A DNA stretch of 64,000 nucleotides, taken from Pedobacter kyungheensis. Lineage in GTDB: Bacteria > Bacteroidota > Bacteroidia > Sphingobacteriales > Sphingobacteriaceae. The stretch is taken from NCBI RefSeq assembly GCF_000812965.1, contig NZ_JSYN01000016.1, positions 62,001 through 126,000 of the forward strand, read 5' to 3'. The first letter of the stretch is position 1. Each line of letters opens with the position of its first letter. The translations under genes and the position numbers were made by a program. Under the pieces are notes generated by a model. It was given only the letters and a program-made list of their open reading frames with translations. It was not told where the DNA came from and did not search any database. This document shows, one piece after another, positions 24,655 through 32,509 of this stretch.

Positions 24655-24744
24655 CTATTTTTTCTTATGTCTGTTTTTTCTTAAACGTTTTTTACGTTTG
24701 TGGGTAGCCATTTTATGTCTTTTTCTTTTTTTACCGCTTGGCAT
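24655..24744 (-). CDS. 29-residue AURKAIP1/COX24 (mS38-like) basic ribosomal protein
   Basis: A very short gene coding for 29 residues, about two-thirds Lys, Arg and His. It starts MPSGKKRKRHKMATHK and ends RHKKK. It matches the C-terminal part of mitochondrial small-subunit protein mS38 (COX24/AURKAIP1) and the similar tiny bacterial ribosomal proteins (KxxxHKxKKRxRKxR pattern). It probably binds rRNA in the ribosome. It lies between the TPR gene (37-base gap) and rng, in a cluster of nucleic-acid genes. Very short and easily missed by gene callers. Confidence 0.85.
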   Translation of the reverse strand: MPSGKKRKRHKMATHKRKKRLRKNRHKKK

Positions 24745-24781
24745 AATTTTAAGGTTTTAAATGTTTTTATTAATCTGTTAA

Positions 24782-25660
24782 TTAATTTTTATTTTTTAGC
24801 TCAGCCACTTTCTTATCAATGAATGAAGATAAGGTTGGGTTTGCCGCTAATTTTTTGCTTGCTAAATAGGCGTCTACCGCTTCTTTATTTCTGCCTAAGT
24901 TTTCTAACGCTGTACCTAAATAAAAGTAGGCCTCAGGAGTTGGTGCAGCAGCAATAACCGTGTTAAAACGCGGAATAGCTTTGTCAAACTGACCTGATTT
25001 TATAGAGAATAAACCTAAATTCATATTCGCTTTAACGTTTTTAGGATCTTTAGCAACAACCTCAAGCAACATGGCAATACCTTGCATTGGTGCACCCAGG
25101 CCGTTTACTATCGTTACACCTAAGCCCGTTTTGGCTTCAATGTTAGTAGAGTCTTTCTCTAATGCGTTTTTGTAAGAAAGGTTGGCTTTCTGCAATAATG
25201 CAGGTTGAGCCAAACTATCTTGTGTACTTTCAAAAGCTTTTATAAACTGATTACCTGCGGCTAACCATGTTTTTGATGATGGTTCTCCCTGGGCAACAAT
25301 TTCTAAATAAAGTGCTGATGGGGTAATCTGCTCAACATCATCCCATTTCTGGGCAAGTTGTTTTGCTAATGCTACTTTTTCTGCACCCTTTGCGCCTTTG
25401 TAACTGTTCTCTAAAGCTGTAATGTCTGTCGCTAAATTTTTATTGATGACATTTTTAGCAGCTGTAGAAGAAGTCTCAATGTTTAGCGCCATTGAAGCAG
25501 ACGGTGTTTCTGCGCCAGCCATTTGGCCACTTGCAGGCATTTTACCATTTTCTTCAGTTGGTTTAACTAAACCCTTAATGTCTCTTGTAAATAAGAATGC
25601 AACAAGCAATACAATCGCTCCAATAATAATGGTTTGTTTTGATCTGATGCTGCTACTCAT
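24782..25660 (-). CDS. TPR protein with N-terminal membrane anchor
   Basis: A 292-residue protein with one hydrophobic segment at about 10-25, then a linker rich in Ser/Ala/Thr. At least three tetratricopeptide repeats run from about 165 to 280 (GLGVTIVNGLG, NLGLFSIKSGQFDKAIPRF, YLGTALENLGRNKEAVDAY). It is probably a periplasm-facing scaffold. Its partner is unknown. It follows the HU gene by 12 bases and is likely co-transcribed with it. Confidence 0.85.
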   Translation of the reverse strand: MSSSIRSKQTIIIGAIVLLVAFLFTRDIKGLVKPTEENGKMPASGQMAGAETPSASMALNIETSSTAAKNVINKNLATDITALENSYKGAKGAEKVALAKQLAQKWDDVEQITPSALYLEIVAQGEPSSKTWLAAGNQFIKAFESTQDSLAQPALLQKANLSYKNALEKDSTNIEAKTGLGVTIVNGLGAPMQGIAMLLEVVAKDPKNVKANMNLGLFSIKSGQFDKAIPRFNTVIAAAPTPEAYFYLGTALENLGRNKEAVDAYLASKKLAANPTLSSFIDKKVAELKNKN

Positions 25661-25672
25661 ATGACTTAAGAA

Positions 25673-25975
25673 TTAGGCTTCTACGTTAATTTTTTTTGAA
25701 TTACTTTTTACTTTATCAACAAATACTTTTGCTGGTTTAAAGCTTGGAACGAAGTGTTCTGGGATAATTATTGCAGTGTTTTTAGAGATGTTTCTCGCAG
25801 TTTTTTGCGCTCTCTTTTTAACAACAAAGCTTCCGAAGCCTCTAACATATACATTTTCACCGCCAATCATGCTGGTTTTGATAACCTTGAAAAATGCCTC
25901 AACTGTTTCCTGTACATCAACCTTCTCAATTCCGGTTTTTGTTGATATTTCTGAAATAATATCTGCCTTAGTCAT
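25673..25975 (-). CDS. HU/IHF family DNA-binding protein
   Basis: A 100-residue nucleoid protein. The N-terminal helices are MTKADIISEISTKTG. The beta-arm region has GFGSFVVKKRAQKTARN, where the DNA-bending proline position is altered, and ends FKPAKVFVDKV. It acts as a dimer that bends DNA. A -7 box TACTTTTG lies at 26030-26037, giving a leader of about 48 bases. It heads the cluster HU, TPR, mS38-like, rng. Confidence 0.92.
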   Translation of the reverse strand: MTKADIISEISTKTGIEKVDVQETVEAFFKVIKTSMIGGENVYVRGFGSFVVKKRAQKTARNISKNTAIIIPEHFVPSFKPAKVFVDKVKSNSKKINVEA

Positions 25976-26029
25976 ATTTTATTATTTATTATATTATTAT
26001 GTTTTAATATTACTACTGTTTTGGGGTTG

Positions 26030-26037
26030 CAAAAGTA
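26030..26037 (-). promoter_or_regulatory. -7 box of the HU gene
   Basis: TACTTTTG fits TAnnTTTG. Roughly 20 bases upstream only a weak TTTATTT is seen in place of the -33 TTTG. It is the best candidate promoter for the HU-TPR-mS38 unit. Confidence 0.45.
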
Positions 26038-26145
26038 TTGCTTTTTAATGAGATAGGGAAATAAAAGATGATTTTTTTATCTCCAGACTTATCAGCGTAA
26101 TGCAACTTTTTTTTTAATCGGATAAATTGGCCGTAATTTGCAGTA

Positions 26146-27207
26146 ATGACATTTCAAAATGAACTCATCAATTGGTACCTGGTAAACAAGAGAGATTTGC
26201 CCTGGAGGCACACCAACGATGCTTATACCATCTGGTTATCAGAGGTTATCTTACAACAAACAAGAGTAGAGCAGGGACTCCCATACTTTAACAAGTTTTT
26301 AGAGAATTTTCCTACTGTGACTGATTTTGCCAATGCCACCGAAGCTAAAGTTTTGAAGCTTTGGCAGGGCTTGGGCTACTATTCGCGTGGCAGAAATATG
26401 CATGCCACGGCACAGAATGTGGTAAATAATTACCGCGGAATCTTCCCAAACCTGCACGATGAGCTGATAAAATTGAAAGGAATTGGAGAATATACCGCTG
26501 CCGCAATCTCTTCTTTTTCATCAGGTGAGGCCCGCGCTGTAGTTGATGGGAATGTGTTCAGGGTACTTTCGCGTTATTATGGGATTGATACACCGATAAA
26601 CTCGCCAGCTGGTAAAAAAGAGTTTTATGCATTGGCTAACGAATTGCTTTACCGGGCCGATCCGGCGCTGTATAACCAGGCCATTATGGAATTTGGAGCC
26701 ATGCAGTGTAAACCCAAAAGTCCGAATTGTGCCGTTTGTCCACTGGTGCAAAGTTGTTATGCCTTTAAACACGACAAGGTTAACGTATTGCCTGTAAAAA
26801 CCGGTAAGATTAAACAAAAACACCGGTACATTAATTATTTTGTATGTGCAGAAAATGATCAGGTTTTGGTTAAGGAAAGGCAGGCAGGCGATATATGGCA
26901 GCATTTATACGATTTTCCGAGCCTGGAGACAACAGAAAGCATCGGAATTAACGATGCTGGCTTTTTAGAACAGGTAAAAGCTGTTTTTGGTGAGGAAGTT
27001 GAAGTAACACTCATTTCAACAAAAAAACACTTGTTAACACACCAAATTATCCATGTGCAATTTTTTGCATTAAAAAATTATATATTTAACTTTAAGAAAC
27101 AAAAGGAACTTAATTGGGTTTCTTTAAATAAGTTAGATGAGTTACCGCAACCAAAAGTGATTCATGATTTTATTCAGGGATACTTTTATAAAAATGAAAT
27201 GGAGTAA
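26146..27207 (+). CDS. mutY: A/G-specific adenine glycosylase MutY
   Basis: A 353-residue base-excision enzyme that removes adenine opposite 8-oxoguanine. Catalytic Glu lies in LQQTRVEQG (about 37-45). The HhH motif LKGIGEYTAAAI is followed by the catalytic Asp in VVDGNV. The Fe-S cluster has the spacing C-x6-C-x2-C-x5-C (CKPKSPNCAVCPLVQSC). The C-terminal NUDIX-like 8-oxoG recognition domain is present. Length and motifs are all normal. It is followed by ssb after 52 bases. Confidence 0.96.
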   Translation: MTFQNELINWYLVNKRDLPWRHTNDAYTIWLSEVILQQTRVEQGLPYFNKFLENFPTVTDFANATEAKVLKLWQGLGYYSRGRNMHATAQNVVNNYRGIFPNLHDELIKLKGIGEYTAAAISSFSSGEARAVVDGNVFRVLSRYYGIDTPINSPAGKKEFYALANELLYRADPALYNQAIMEFGAMQCKPKSPNCAVCPLVQSCYAFKHDKVNVLPVKTGKIKQKHRYINYFVCAENDQVLVKERQAGDIWQHLYDFPSLETTESIGINDAGFLEQVKAVFGEEVEVTLISTKKHLLTHQIIHVQFFALKNYIFNFKKQKELNWVSLNKLDELPQPKVIHDFIQGYFYKNEME

Positions 27208-27259
27208 CTAACCAGCTTAGCGGTGCGCATTTTATACAAACAACTAACCAAAAATATTT

Positions 27260-27703
27260 ATGTCTGGGATTAACAAAGTTATTTTAGTAGGCCACTTAGG
27301 CAAAGACCCTGAGGTGCGGCATTTAGATGGTGGCGTAACTGTTGCCAGCTTTCCATTAGCTACATCAGAAACATACAACAAGGACGGAAAAAGAGTAGAG
27401 CAAACCGAATGGCATAATATAGTGCTGTGGCGCGGACTGGCAGAGGTGGCATCTAAATACCTGCAAAAGGGTAAGCTGGTTTATATTGAGGGCAAGCTAA
27501 GAACAAGATCTTTTGAAGATAAAGAGAAGGTTAAAAAATATGTGACCGAAATTGTAGCCGAGAACTTTACCATGCTGGGCAGAAAGAGCGATTTTGAGCA
27601 AAGCCCGGCAATATCCGCACATACAACTCCAAGCACAGAAACTAAAATTGAGGATGAGTTTACCATTAGTCCATCGGATGAAAACGGCGACTTGCCTTTT
27701 TAA
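27260..27703 (+). CDS. ssb: Single-stranded DNA-binding protein
   Basis: A 147-residue OB-fold protein (domain about 3-108, opening INKVILVGHLGKDPEVR). A disordered linker and the short acidic tip ENGDLPF follow, a variant of the DDDIPF end that recruits repair partners. It binds single-stranded DNA as a tetramer. It lies on the same strand as mutY and ends at a perfect bidirectional hairpin. Confidence 0.95.
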   Translation: MSGINKVILVGHLGKDPEVRHLDGGVTVASFPLATSETYNKDGKRVEQTEWHNIVLWRGLAEVASKYLQKGKLVYIEGKLRTRSFEDKEKVKKYVTEIVAENFTMLGRKSDFEQSPAISAHTTPSTETKIEDEFTISPSDENGDLPF

Positions 27704-27720
27704 GCTATAATCTCATTAAC

Positions 27721-27756
27721 AAAAAACGGCCATCTGCTATCAGATGGCCGTTTTTT
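27721..27756. terminator. Perfect 16-bp bidirectional terminator
   Basis: AAAAAACGGCCATCTG, loop CTAT, then its exact complement ending in six T. It serves ssb and the convergent DUF4270 gene. Confidence 0.9.
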
Positions 27757-27777
27757 GTTGTTATAGGGTATTACTAA

Positions 27778-29157
27778 TTAATTGATCTTAGTATAGTAAA
27801 TATTTAGTTTTACCTTATTCGTAGTATTGGTGGTTGCGCCAAGTACCGACCTTTCTGCGTTAATAGCAGTTGGTACTACCTGGAAAGCATCTAAGCCAGT
27901 TGGTGCAATGAAAGTACCGTAATCTTTTGCTATAGTTTTATCAATCAGGCCTTGTACATAATTGGTAACAATAAAAATATACCTGTTTTTAAGCGAATCG
28001 TAATAGCCGCCAATTACTCCAGTATTTGTTGTGCTGTAATCAGGAGTTGTTGTAGGTTGGTTTGCAATATCCCAACGGTATAGCGATAGGCGCTGAATTG
28101 GCGTAAACGGATAGGTATATGTTCCTGCGCTTAAATCAACTACTAGCTCAGCCTTATTTACAACAACTTTACCGTATGTACTGGTAAACGCATCTAGCTG
28201 AGGAAAAGAGAGCTTTGTTTTAACGCCCGCCAAACCTTGCGTATAAGTTACGGTATAAGGCGAAGAAGAGCCGGCTGCCGGCGGATTTTTCAATTGTGTA
28301 TCAACAGCTGTACCTGTATAGTCGTGTACAATTGTTGCAGCTGCAGCACTTGTAGTAGAAACAGGGAAGTTAACCGAGACAGTATCTACTCCACTTGTTG
28401 AGCTGGTTTTTTTGTATACCAGTTGCAGGTAAGAATTACCCAGGTTAATAAACGCAACACCTCCGGTACCAGTTGAAGTATTTTTGTTTACCTCAGCATA
28501 TAAGCCTTTAAAATAATCAATAAATTTCGCATTGGTCGATGTACCTGTAGTAGGTAAGCTCAGGATCTGCGATTGAATAAACGCTTTATCTAATGGGATT
28601 CTGATTTGTGCTTTTACAGTTTGTAAAGTATCGGCTTTACCAATAACAACATTGGTAACTTTAATTGGCGTGTTTGGATACAATTTCTTTTTTACATTAC
28701 CCAATAATTGCGCATTGTGCGCCTGAACGTCAGAACTTTTAAAAGTGGTAACCTTATTGGTTAACTGATAAACATCAACGCTGTATTGAGATAAAATGGT
28801 ATCGCCATAAAATTTATTGGCAGTAGTGTCAATTCTTAAAACCAGAACGGCAGAGTCTAAAACCGGCGAAGTACCAAAATCATAGCTTAATTCTTTTGGT
28901 GTAACCGTCATGGCTATACTTGATTTGGTGGTGCCAAAAACAGGATCAACCATATATCCCAGTGGATAGCGCGTTAAGTTTTGGGTATTGGCAGCAGGTT
29001 CGGCTATTGTTTCCGATCTAACCTCGCTGGTTACCAGGGTACCGGTAATAGCCGTGCCAGGGTCAACATCTAAACCAACACCATCAGGGTTTTTGCACGA
29101 TGCAAAAAGAAAAAGACCTATCAACAGGGTTAATAAGTCTTGTTTTGTAAATTTCAT
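27778..29157 (-). CDS. DUF4270 family lipoprotein
   Basis: A 459-residue predicted lipoprotein with the lipobox FASC at about 18-21. The rest is beta-rich with many Thr/Ser residues. It fits the DUF4270 family of Bacteroidota cell-surface lipoproteins, whose function is unknown. It follows the glycogen-synthase-like gene by about 20 bases on the same strand, so they are probably one transcript. This gene order beside panC recurs in Bacteroidota (from memory, unchecked). Confidence 0.85.
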   Translation of the reverse strand: MKFTKQDLLTLLIGLFLFASCKNPDGVGLDVDPGTAITGTLVTSEVRSETIAEPAANTQNLTRYPLGYMVDPVFGTTKSSIAMTVTPKELSYDFGTSPVLDSAVLVLRIDTTANKFYGDTILSQYSVDVYQLTNKVTTFKSSDVQAHNAQLLGNVKKKLYPNTPIKVTNVVIGKADTLQTVKAQIRIPLDKAFIQSQILSLPTTGTSTNAKFIDYFKGLYAEVNKNTSTGTGGVAFINLGNSYLQLVYKKTSSTSGVDTVSVNFPVSTTSAAAATIVHDYTGTAVDTQLKNPPAAGSSSPYTVTYTQGLAGVKTKLSFPQLDAFTSTYGKVVVNKAELVVDLSAGTYTYPFTPIQRLSLYRWDIANQPTTTPDYSTTNTGVIGGYYDSLKNRYIFIVTNYVQGLIDKTIAKDYGTFIAPTGLDAFQVVPTAINAERSVLGATTNTTNKVKLNIYYTKIN

Positions 29158-29178
29158 ATTTAAAATAATAATACCTAA

Positions 29179-30009
29179 TTAAGCAAGTGAAACCAATTCA
29201 TCATTTGAAATTTCTTCATAAAAAGTATAGAAGTTTTCAAAATTCTCGGTTAAGTTAAATGCTAATGTTGGCTTATTTGAATCTTTAACAAATTTTAACA
29301 AAGCAGCATCCAGGTTTTCGTCGCCTAAAACCACTGCGTCTGAATGCGTTACTGCACCAACATGCATGCTGTTGCAATCTGCCGGAATGAAAGCTTTGGT
29401 ATCATCTTCTGTCATGTTGGCCATTACTGCTTTTTTAGCGAACTTATCGTTTAGTTTTTCAGTAAAGCCATCCTCATAAATAGAATATACTACTTTCGAG
29501 TTTTTAAAAGTAGGGTCGTTTTTGTAAGTTGTTTTAATGTAAGCAGGTACCAACGAGCTCATCCAGCCGTGGCAGTGAACGATATCTGGAGCCCAGCCTA
29601 ATTTTTTTACCGTTTCTAATGCACCTTTACAGAAGAAAATGGTACGCTCATCATTGTCGTCGAAGAATTTTCCGCTCGCATCTCTAAATACTTGCTTGCG
29701 TTGAAAATATTCTTCATTGTCTAAGAAATAAACCTGCATACGCGCAGCTGGGATGGAAGCTACTTTAATAATTAACGGGTTATCGTTGTCATCGATGATG
29801 ATGTTCATTCCCGATAAGCGGATTACTTCGTGTAAACGATTTCTTCTTTCATTAATGTTACCGAATTTAGGCATCAAGATGCGGATTTCGAATCCTTTTT
29901 CTTGCATTGCTTGAGGTAATTGGCGTGTAATTTCAGAAATTTTAGTAAGCTCGAGGAAAGGCGACATCTCGTGTGTAACAATCAGCAGCTTCGTTTTTGC
30001 CATCTCCAT
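29179..30009 (-). CDS. Truncated glycogen/starch synthase-like protein (GT5 N-domain only)
   Basis: A 276-residue protein matching only the N-terminal Rossmann-like domain of GT5 starch synthase (HEMSPF near the start, HCHGWMSSLVPAYIKT near 146). The ADP-glucose-binding K-T-G-G-L motif is replaced by LTKISEI, and the whole C-terminal catalytic domain is absent. It is unlikely to make glycogen. Start: MEM or, two codons on, MAK. It is divergent from panC and upstream of DUF4270. The function is unknown; a structural or regulatory role is inferred. Confidence 0.8.
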   Translation of the reverse strand: MEMAKTKLLIVTHEMSPFLELTKISEITRQLPQAMQEKGFEIRILMPKFGNINERRNRLHEVIRLSGMNIIIDDNDNPLIIKVASIPAARMQVYFLDNEEYFQRKQVFRDASGKFFDDNDERTIFFCKGALETVKKLGWAPDIVHCHGWMSSLVPAYIKTTYKNDPTFKNSKVVYSIYEDGFTEKLNDKFAKKAVMANMTEDDTKAFIPADCNSMHVGAVTHSDAVVLGDENLDAALLKFVKDSNKPTLAFNLTENFENFYTFYEEISNDELVSLA

Positions 30010-30143
30010 ATTCTAAGAAAATATTAAGTTAAATAAAAGATAATGAGCTGCAAAGGTAAGCATAATAATACTATTTATCAATATCGCAAGCATTTGTTTG
30101 GTTTCGTTTAGATTAATTTACACCTTTACGGCTTTAATTTAGA

Positions 30144-30998
30144 TTGTCCGAATTGGAAATATTTAAAACAAAGGCAGCCCTTAAAGCATTCTTAAAACCT
30201 TTAAAGGCTTCAGGCAAAAAAATAGCACTCGTGCCTACCATGGGCGCGCTGCATAATGGCCATATATCACTAATCAAAGTGGCCCAGCAAAATGCCGATA
30301 TCATTATCTGCAGCATTTTTGTTAACCCAACACAGTTTACCGATCCGAAGGATCTGGAAAAATACCCGCGACCAATTGAACACGATCTGGCCATGCTCCA
30401 GGATGCTGGTTGCAACGGCGTTTTTATGCCCAATGTAGAAGAGATGTATCCGGCAGGTGCCGACGAAAAATGGCATATCGATTTAGGTAATGCTGAATTT
30501 CTGCTGGAAGGTGCTTTCAGGAAAGGACACTATCAGGGCGTAACCCAGATTGTTAAAAAGCTTTTTGATGCCGTTGAGCCTGACGTAGCCATGTTCGGGC
30601 AGAAAGATTTTCAGCAGGTACTGATGATTAAAAATATGCTTGCCCATTTTAACCTGCCCATTACCATTATTACCTGCCCCATTATCAGAGAGGATGATGG
30701 TCTCGCCATGAGTAGCCGGAATATCCACCTAACTCCTGAAGATCGCAAGCACTCGCTCGTGTTGAGCAAATCGCTTCAGTTTGTGGTTGATCATTTTGAC
30801 GAATACACCTTGGCCGAACTCGAAACCAAAGCAAAAGCATTGTATGATGGGATTGATGGTGTAGCGCTCGATTATTTTACCATTGCCAATGGCGATACAT
30901 TAGAACCGGCTAAAACCAAAGCAGAAGATAACCTCGTGGCTTTAGTTGCCGCAAAAGTAGGTTCAACCAGGTTGATTGATAATATGATTATAAAGTAG
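30144..30998 (+). CDS. panC: Pantothenate synthetase
   Basis: A 284-residue enzyme that joins pantoate and beta-alanine using ATP, giving vitamin B5. The HIGH-like motif PTMGALHNGHISLI is at about 30-43 and FGQKDFQQ, MSSRN complete the active site. No ATG is at the N-terminus: translation starts with TTG at 30144 or at a second TTG at 30153. panD follows about 100 bases later, so beta-alanine supply and use are linked. Confidence 0.94.
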   Translation: MSELEIFKTKAALKAFLKPLKASGKKIALVPTMGALHNGHISLIKVAQQNADIIICSIFVNPTQFTDPKDLEKYPRPIEHDLAMLQDAGCNGVFMPNVEEMYPAGADEKWHIDLGNAEFLLEGAFRKGHYQGVTQIVKKLFDAVEPDVAMFGQKDFQQVLMIKNMLAHFNLPITIITCPIIREDDGLAMSSRNIHLTPEDRKHSLVLSKSLQFVVDHFDEYTLAELETKAKALYDGIDGVALDYFTIANGDTLEPAKTKAEDNLVALVAAKVGSTRLIDNMIIK

Positions 30999-31075
30999 TA
31001 TCAGGATTAAAGTATCAGGTAAAGATTTTGAGTTAAGCTTTCCTGAAACTCCAAACTGATGACACAAAACTCCAA
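30998..31075. repeat. Inverted TTGATAC-type words and an AAACTCCAAACTGAT duplicate
   Basis: GTATCAG occurs twice, 14 bases apart (30998-31018), the reverse complement of the word at 7303-7336. Further on the phrase ACTCCAAACTGAT is repeated with a 20-base period. It lies in the panC-panD spacer. Confidence 0.5.
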
Positions 31076-31084
31076 ACTGATTAC

Positions 31085-31092
31085 TAACTTTG
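31085..31092 (+). promoter_or_regulatory. -7 box for panD, possible leaderless start
   Basis: TAACTTTG fits TAnnTTTG and ends four bases before the panD ATG. If used, the message would begin at or within a base or two of the start codon. No -33 TTTG is visible. Confidence 0.4.
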
Positions 31093-31096
31093 CCGA

Positions 31097-31447
31097 ATGG
31101 TTATCACAATATTAAAATCGAAAATACACCGTGTTAGGGTAACACAAGCCGAATTAAATTATGTAGGCAGTATTACGATAGATGAAGATTTGATGGATGC
31201 AGCTAACATTATTGCTAATGAAAAGGTGCAGATTGTAAATAATAATAATGGTGCCCGTTTCGAAACTTATGTTATAAAAGGCGAGCGTGGTACCGGAACC
31301 ATCTGTTTAAACGGTGCAACAGCACGTTTGGCGCAGCTTGGCGATATTCTTATCATCATGTCATACGGCTCATTGCCCATAGAAGAAGCTAAAAAATATA
31401 ACCCGATATTGGTTTTCCCTGACGATAACAATCATTTGCTAAAATAA
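31097..31447 (+). CDS. panD: Aspartate 1-decarboxylase
   Basis: A 116-residue proenzyme that makes beta-alanine from aspartate. The self-cleavage site Gly24-Ser25 is visible in YVGSIT; Ser25 becomes the pyruvoyl group. Lys9, the site of an essential salt bridge in the family, is present. It is followed five bases later by a flippase-like gene, and together with panC forms the beta-alanine branch of CoA synthesis. Confidence 0.95.
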   Translation: MVITILKSKIHRVRVTQAELNYVGSITIDEDLMDAANIIANEKVQIVNNNNGARFETYVIKGERGTGTICLNGATARLAQLGDILIIMSYGSLPIEEAKKYNPILVFPDDNNHLLK

Positions 31448-31451
31448 TTTT

Positions 31452-32435
31452 GTGACCCTTGACCTTAAAACAGCGCTAAAATATCTCATCCTGTTTTTAA
31501 TAGGAGTGGGGGTTTTATATTTAGCGTTCAAGGGGCAGGATTTAGGAAAAATCTGGGAAGAAATAAAAGGAGCTGATTTCTTTTGGGTAATCGCTTCTTG
31601 CTTAGCTGTATGGATTGCCCATGTGTTGCGGGCATTACGCTGGCAAATGCTTTACCGTTCTATTCACTATCAAGTTGGTTTCTGGAATGCCTATCACGCC
31701 GTAATTATTGGGTATCTGGCCAATCTGGCTTTACCCCGTTTTGGCGAAATTGGCCGCTGCTCGGTAATTAACAGGGCCGAAAAAGTGCCGATGTTTGCTG
31801 CCATAGGCACCGTAATTACCGAAAGGCTTTTTGATGTACTGGTGCTTTTTAGTACCGGACTGGCCATGCTTGTTTTTCAGTATGATATCGTTTCTGATTT
31901 TCTTTACCATACCATTTACCTCAATGTAGTTAATAAGCTATCTACTTTAAATTATTTCTGGCTGGCTAGTTTTGGGCTGGTTGCTTTGCTTTTAATCTTT
32001 CTTGGAGCCTATTACCTCAAACAAAAACTTAGTAAAAAGATGCTGCGGGTGTTTGTAAACCTGCGCGAAGGCTTTGGCTCTTATGGTAAACTGCAGCAAA
32101 AAGGCTTGTTTCTAACCTATACATTTGCTATCTGGTTCTTTTATTGTTTGTCGGTTTATCTCGCTTTTTTGGCTATTTCGGCCACTGCGCAGCTACCATA
32201 TCAGGCGGCATTTACAGCTATTGTTTTTTCGGGCTTTGCCATGGCTGCACCGGTTCAGGGTGGTATTGGTGTTTTCCATTGGATGGTTGCACAATCGCTT
32301 GTGCTGTATGGCGTCTCGTTTAAAGATGGATTGGCTTATGCTACCATTATCCATTCGGCACAAGTGTTAATAATTCTGATACTGGGAAGCTTAAGTTTAT
32401 TTGTGATCTTAACGAAGCGGACAAACCGAAAATAA
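31452..32435 (+). CDS. YbhN/UPF0104 (lysylphosphatidylglycerol synthase TM) family membrane protein
   Basis: A 327-residue integral membrane protein with about eight hydrophobic helices. It resembles the membrane half of MprF/YbhN proteins. Motifs: HVLRALRW (about 56-63), LPRFGEIGRC, VITERLFDV and GGIGVFHW. It is probably a lipid or polyprenyl flippase of unknown substrate. Translation begins with GTG at 31452, five bases after the panD stop, so translational coupling is likely. Confidence 0.8.
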   Translation: MTLDLKTALKYLILFLIGVGVLYLAFKGQDLGKIWEEIKGADFFWVIASCLAVWIAHVLRALRWQMLYRSIHYQVGFWNAYHAVIIGYLANLALPRFGEIGRCSVINRAEKVPMFAAIGTVITERLFDVLVLFSTGLAMLVFQYDIVSDFLYHTIYLNVVNKLSTLNYFWLASFGLVALLLIFLGAYYLKQKLSKKMLRVFVNLREGFGSYGKLQQKGLFLTYTFAIWFFYCLSVYLAFLAISATAQLPYQAAFTAIVFSGFAMAAPVQGGIGVFHWMVAQSLVLYGVSFKDGLAYATIIHSAQVLIILILGSLSLFVILTKRTNRK

Positions 32436-32473
32436 AATGCTATGCAGCCATAGTATTTCTAATCTATAAATCA

Positions 32474-32481
32474 TACATTTG
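32474..32481 (+). promoter_or_regulatory. -7 box for the acyl-CoA dehydrogenase gene
   Basis: TACATTTG is a perfect TAnnTTTG match about 28 bases upstream of the ATG. No convincing -33 partner. Confidence 0.4.
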
Positions 32482-32509
32482 ATTTACTAACCTTTTATAC
32501 ATAATTGTT

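Noticed and set aside
27721..27756. Perfect palindrome as an operator
   Set aside because: It lies between two convergent gene ends with A and T runs, so a bidirectional terminator is the simple reading.
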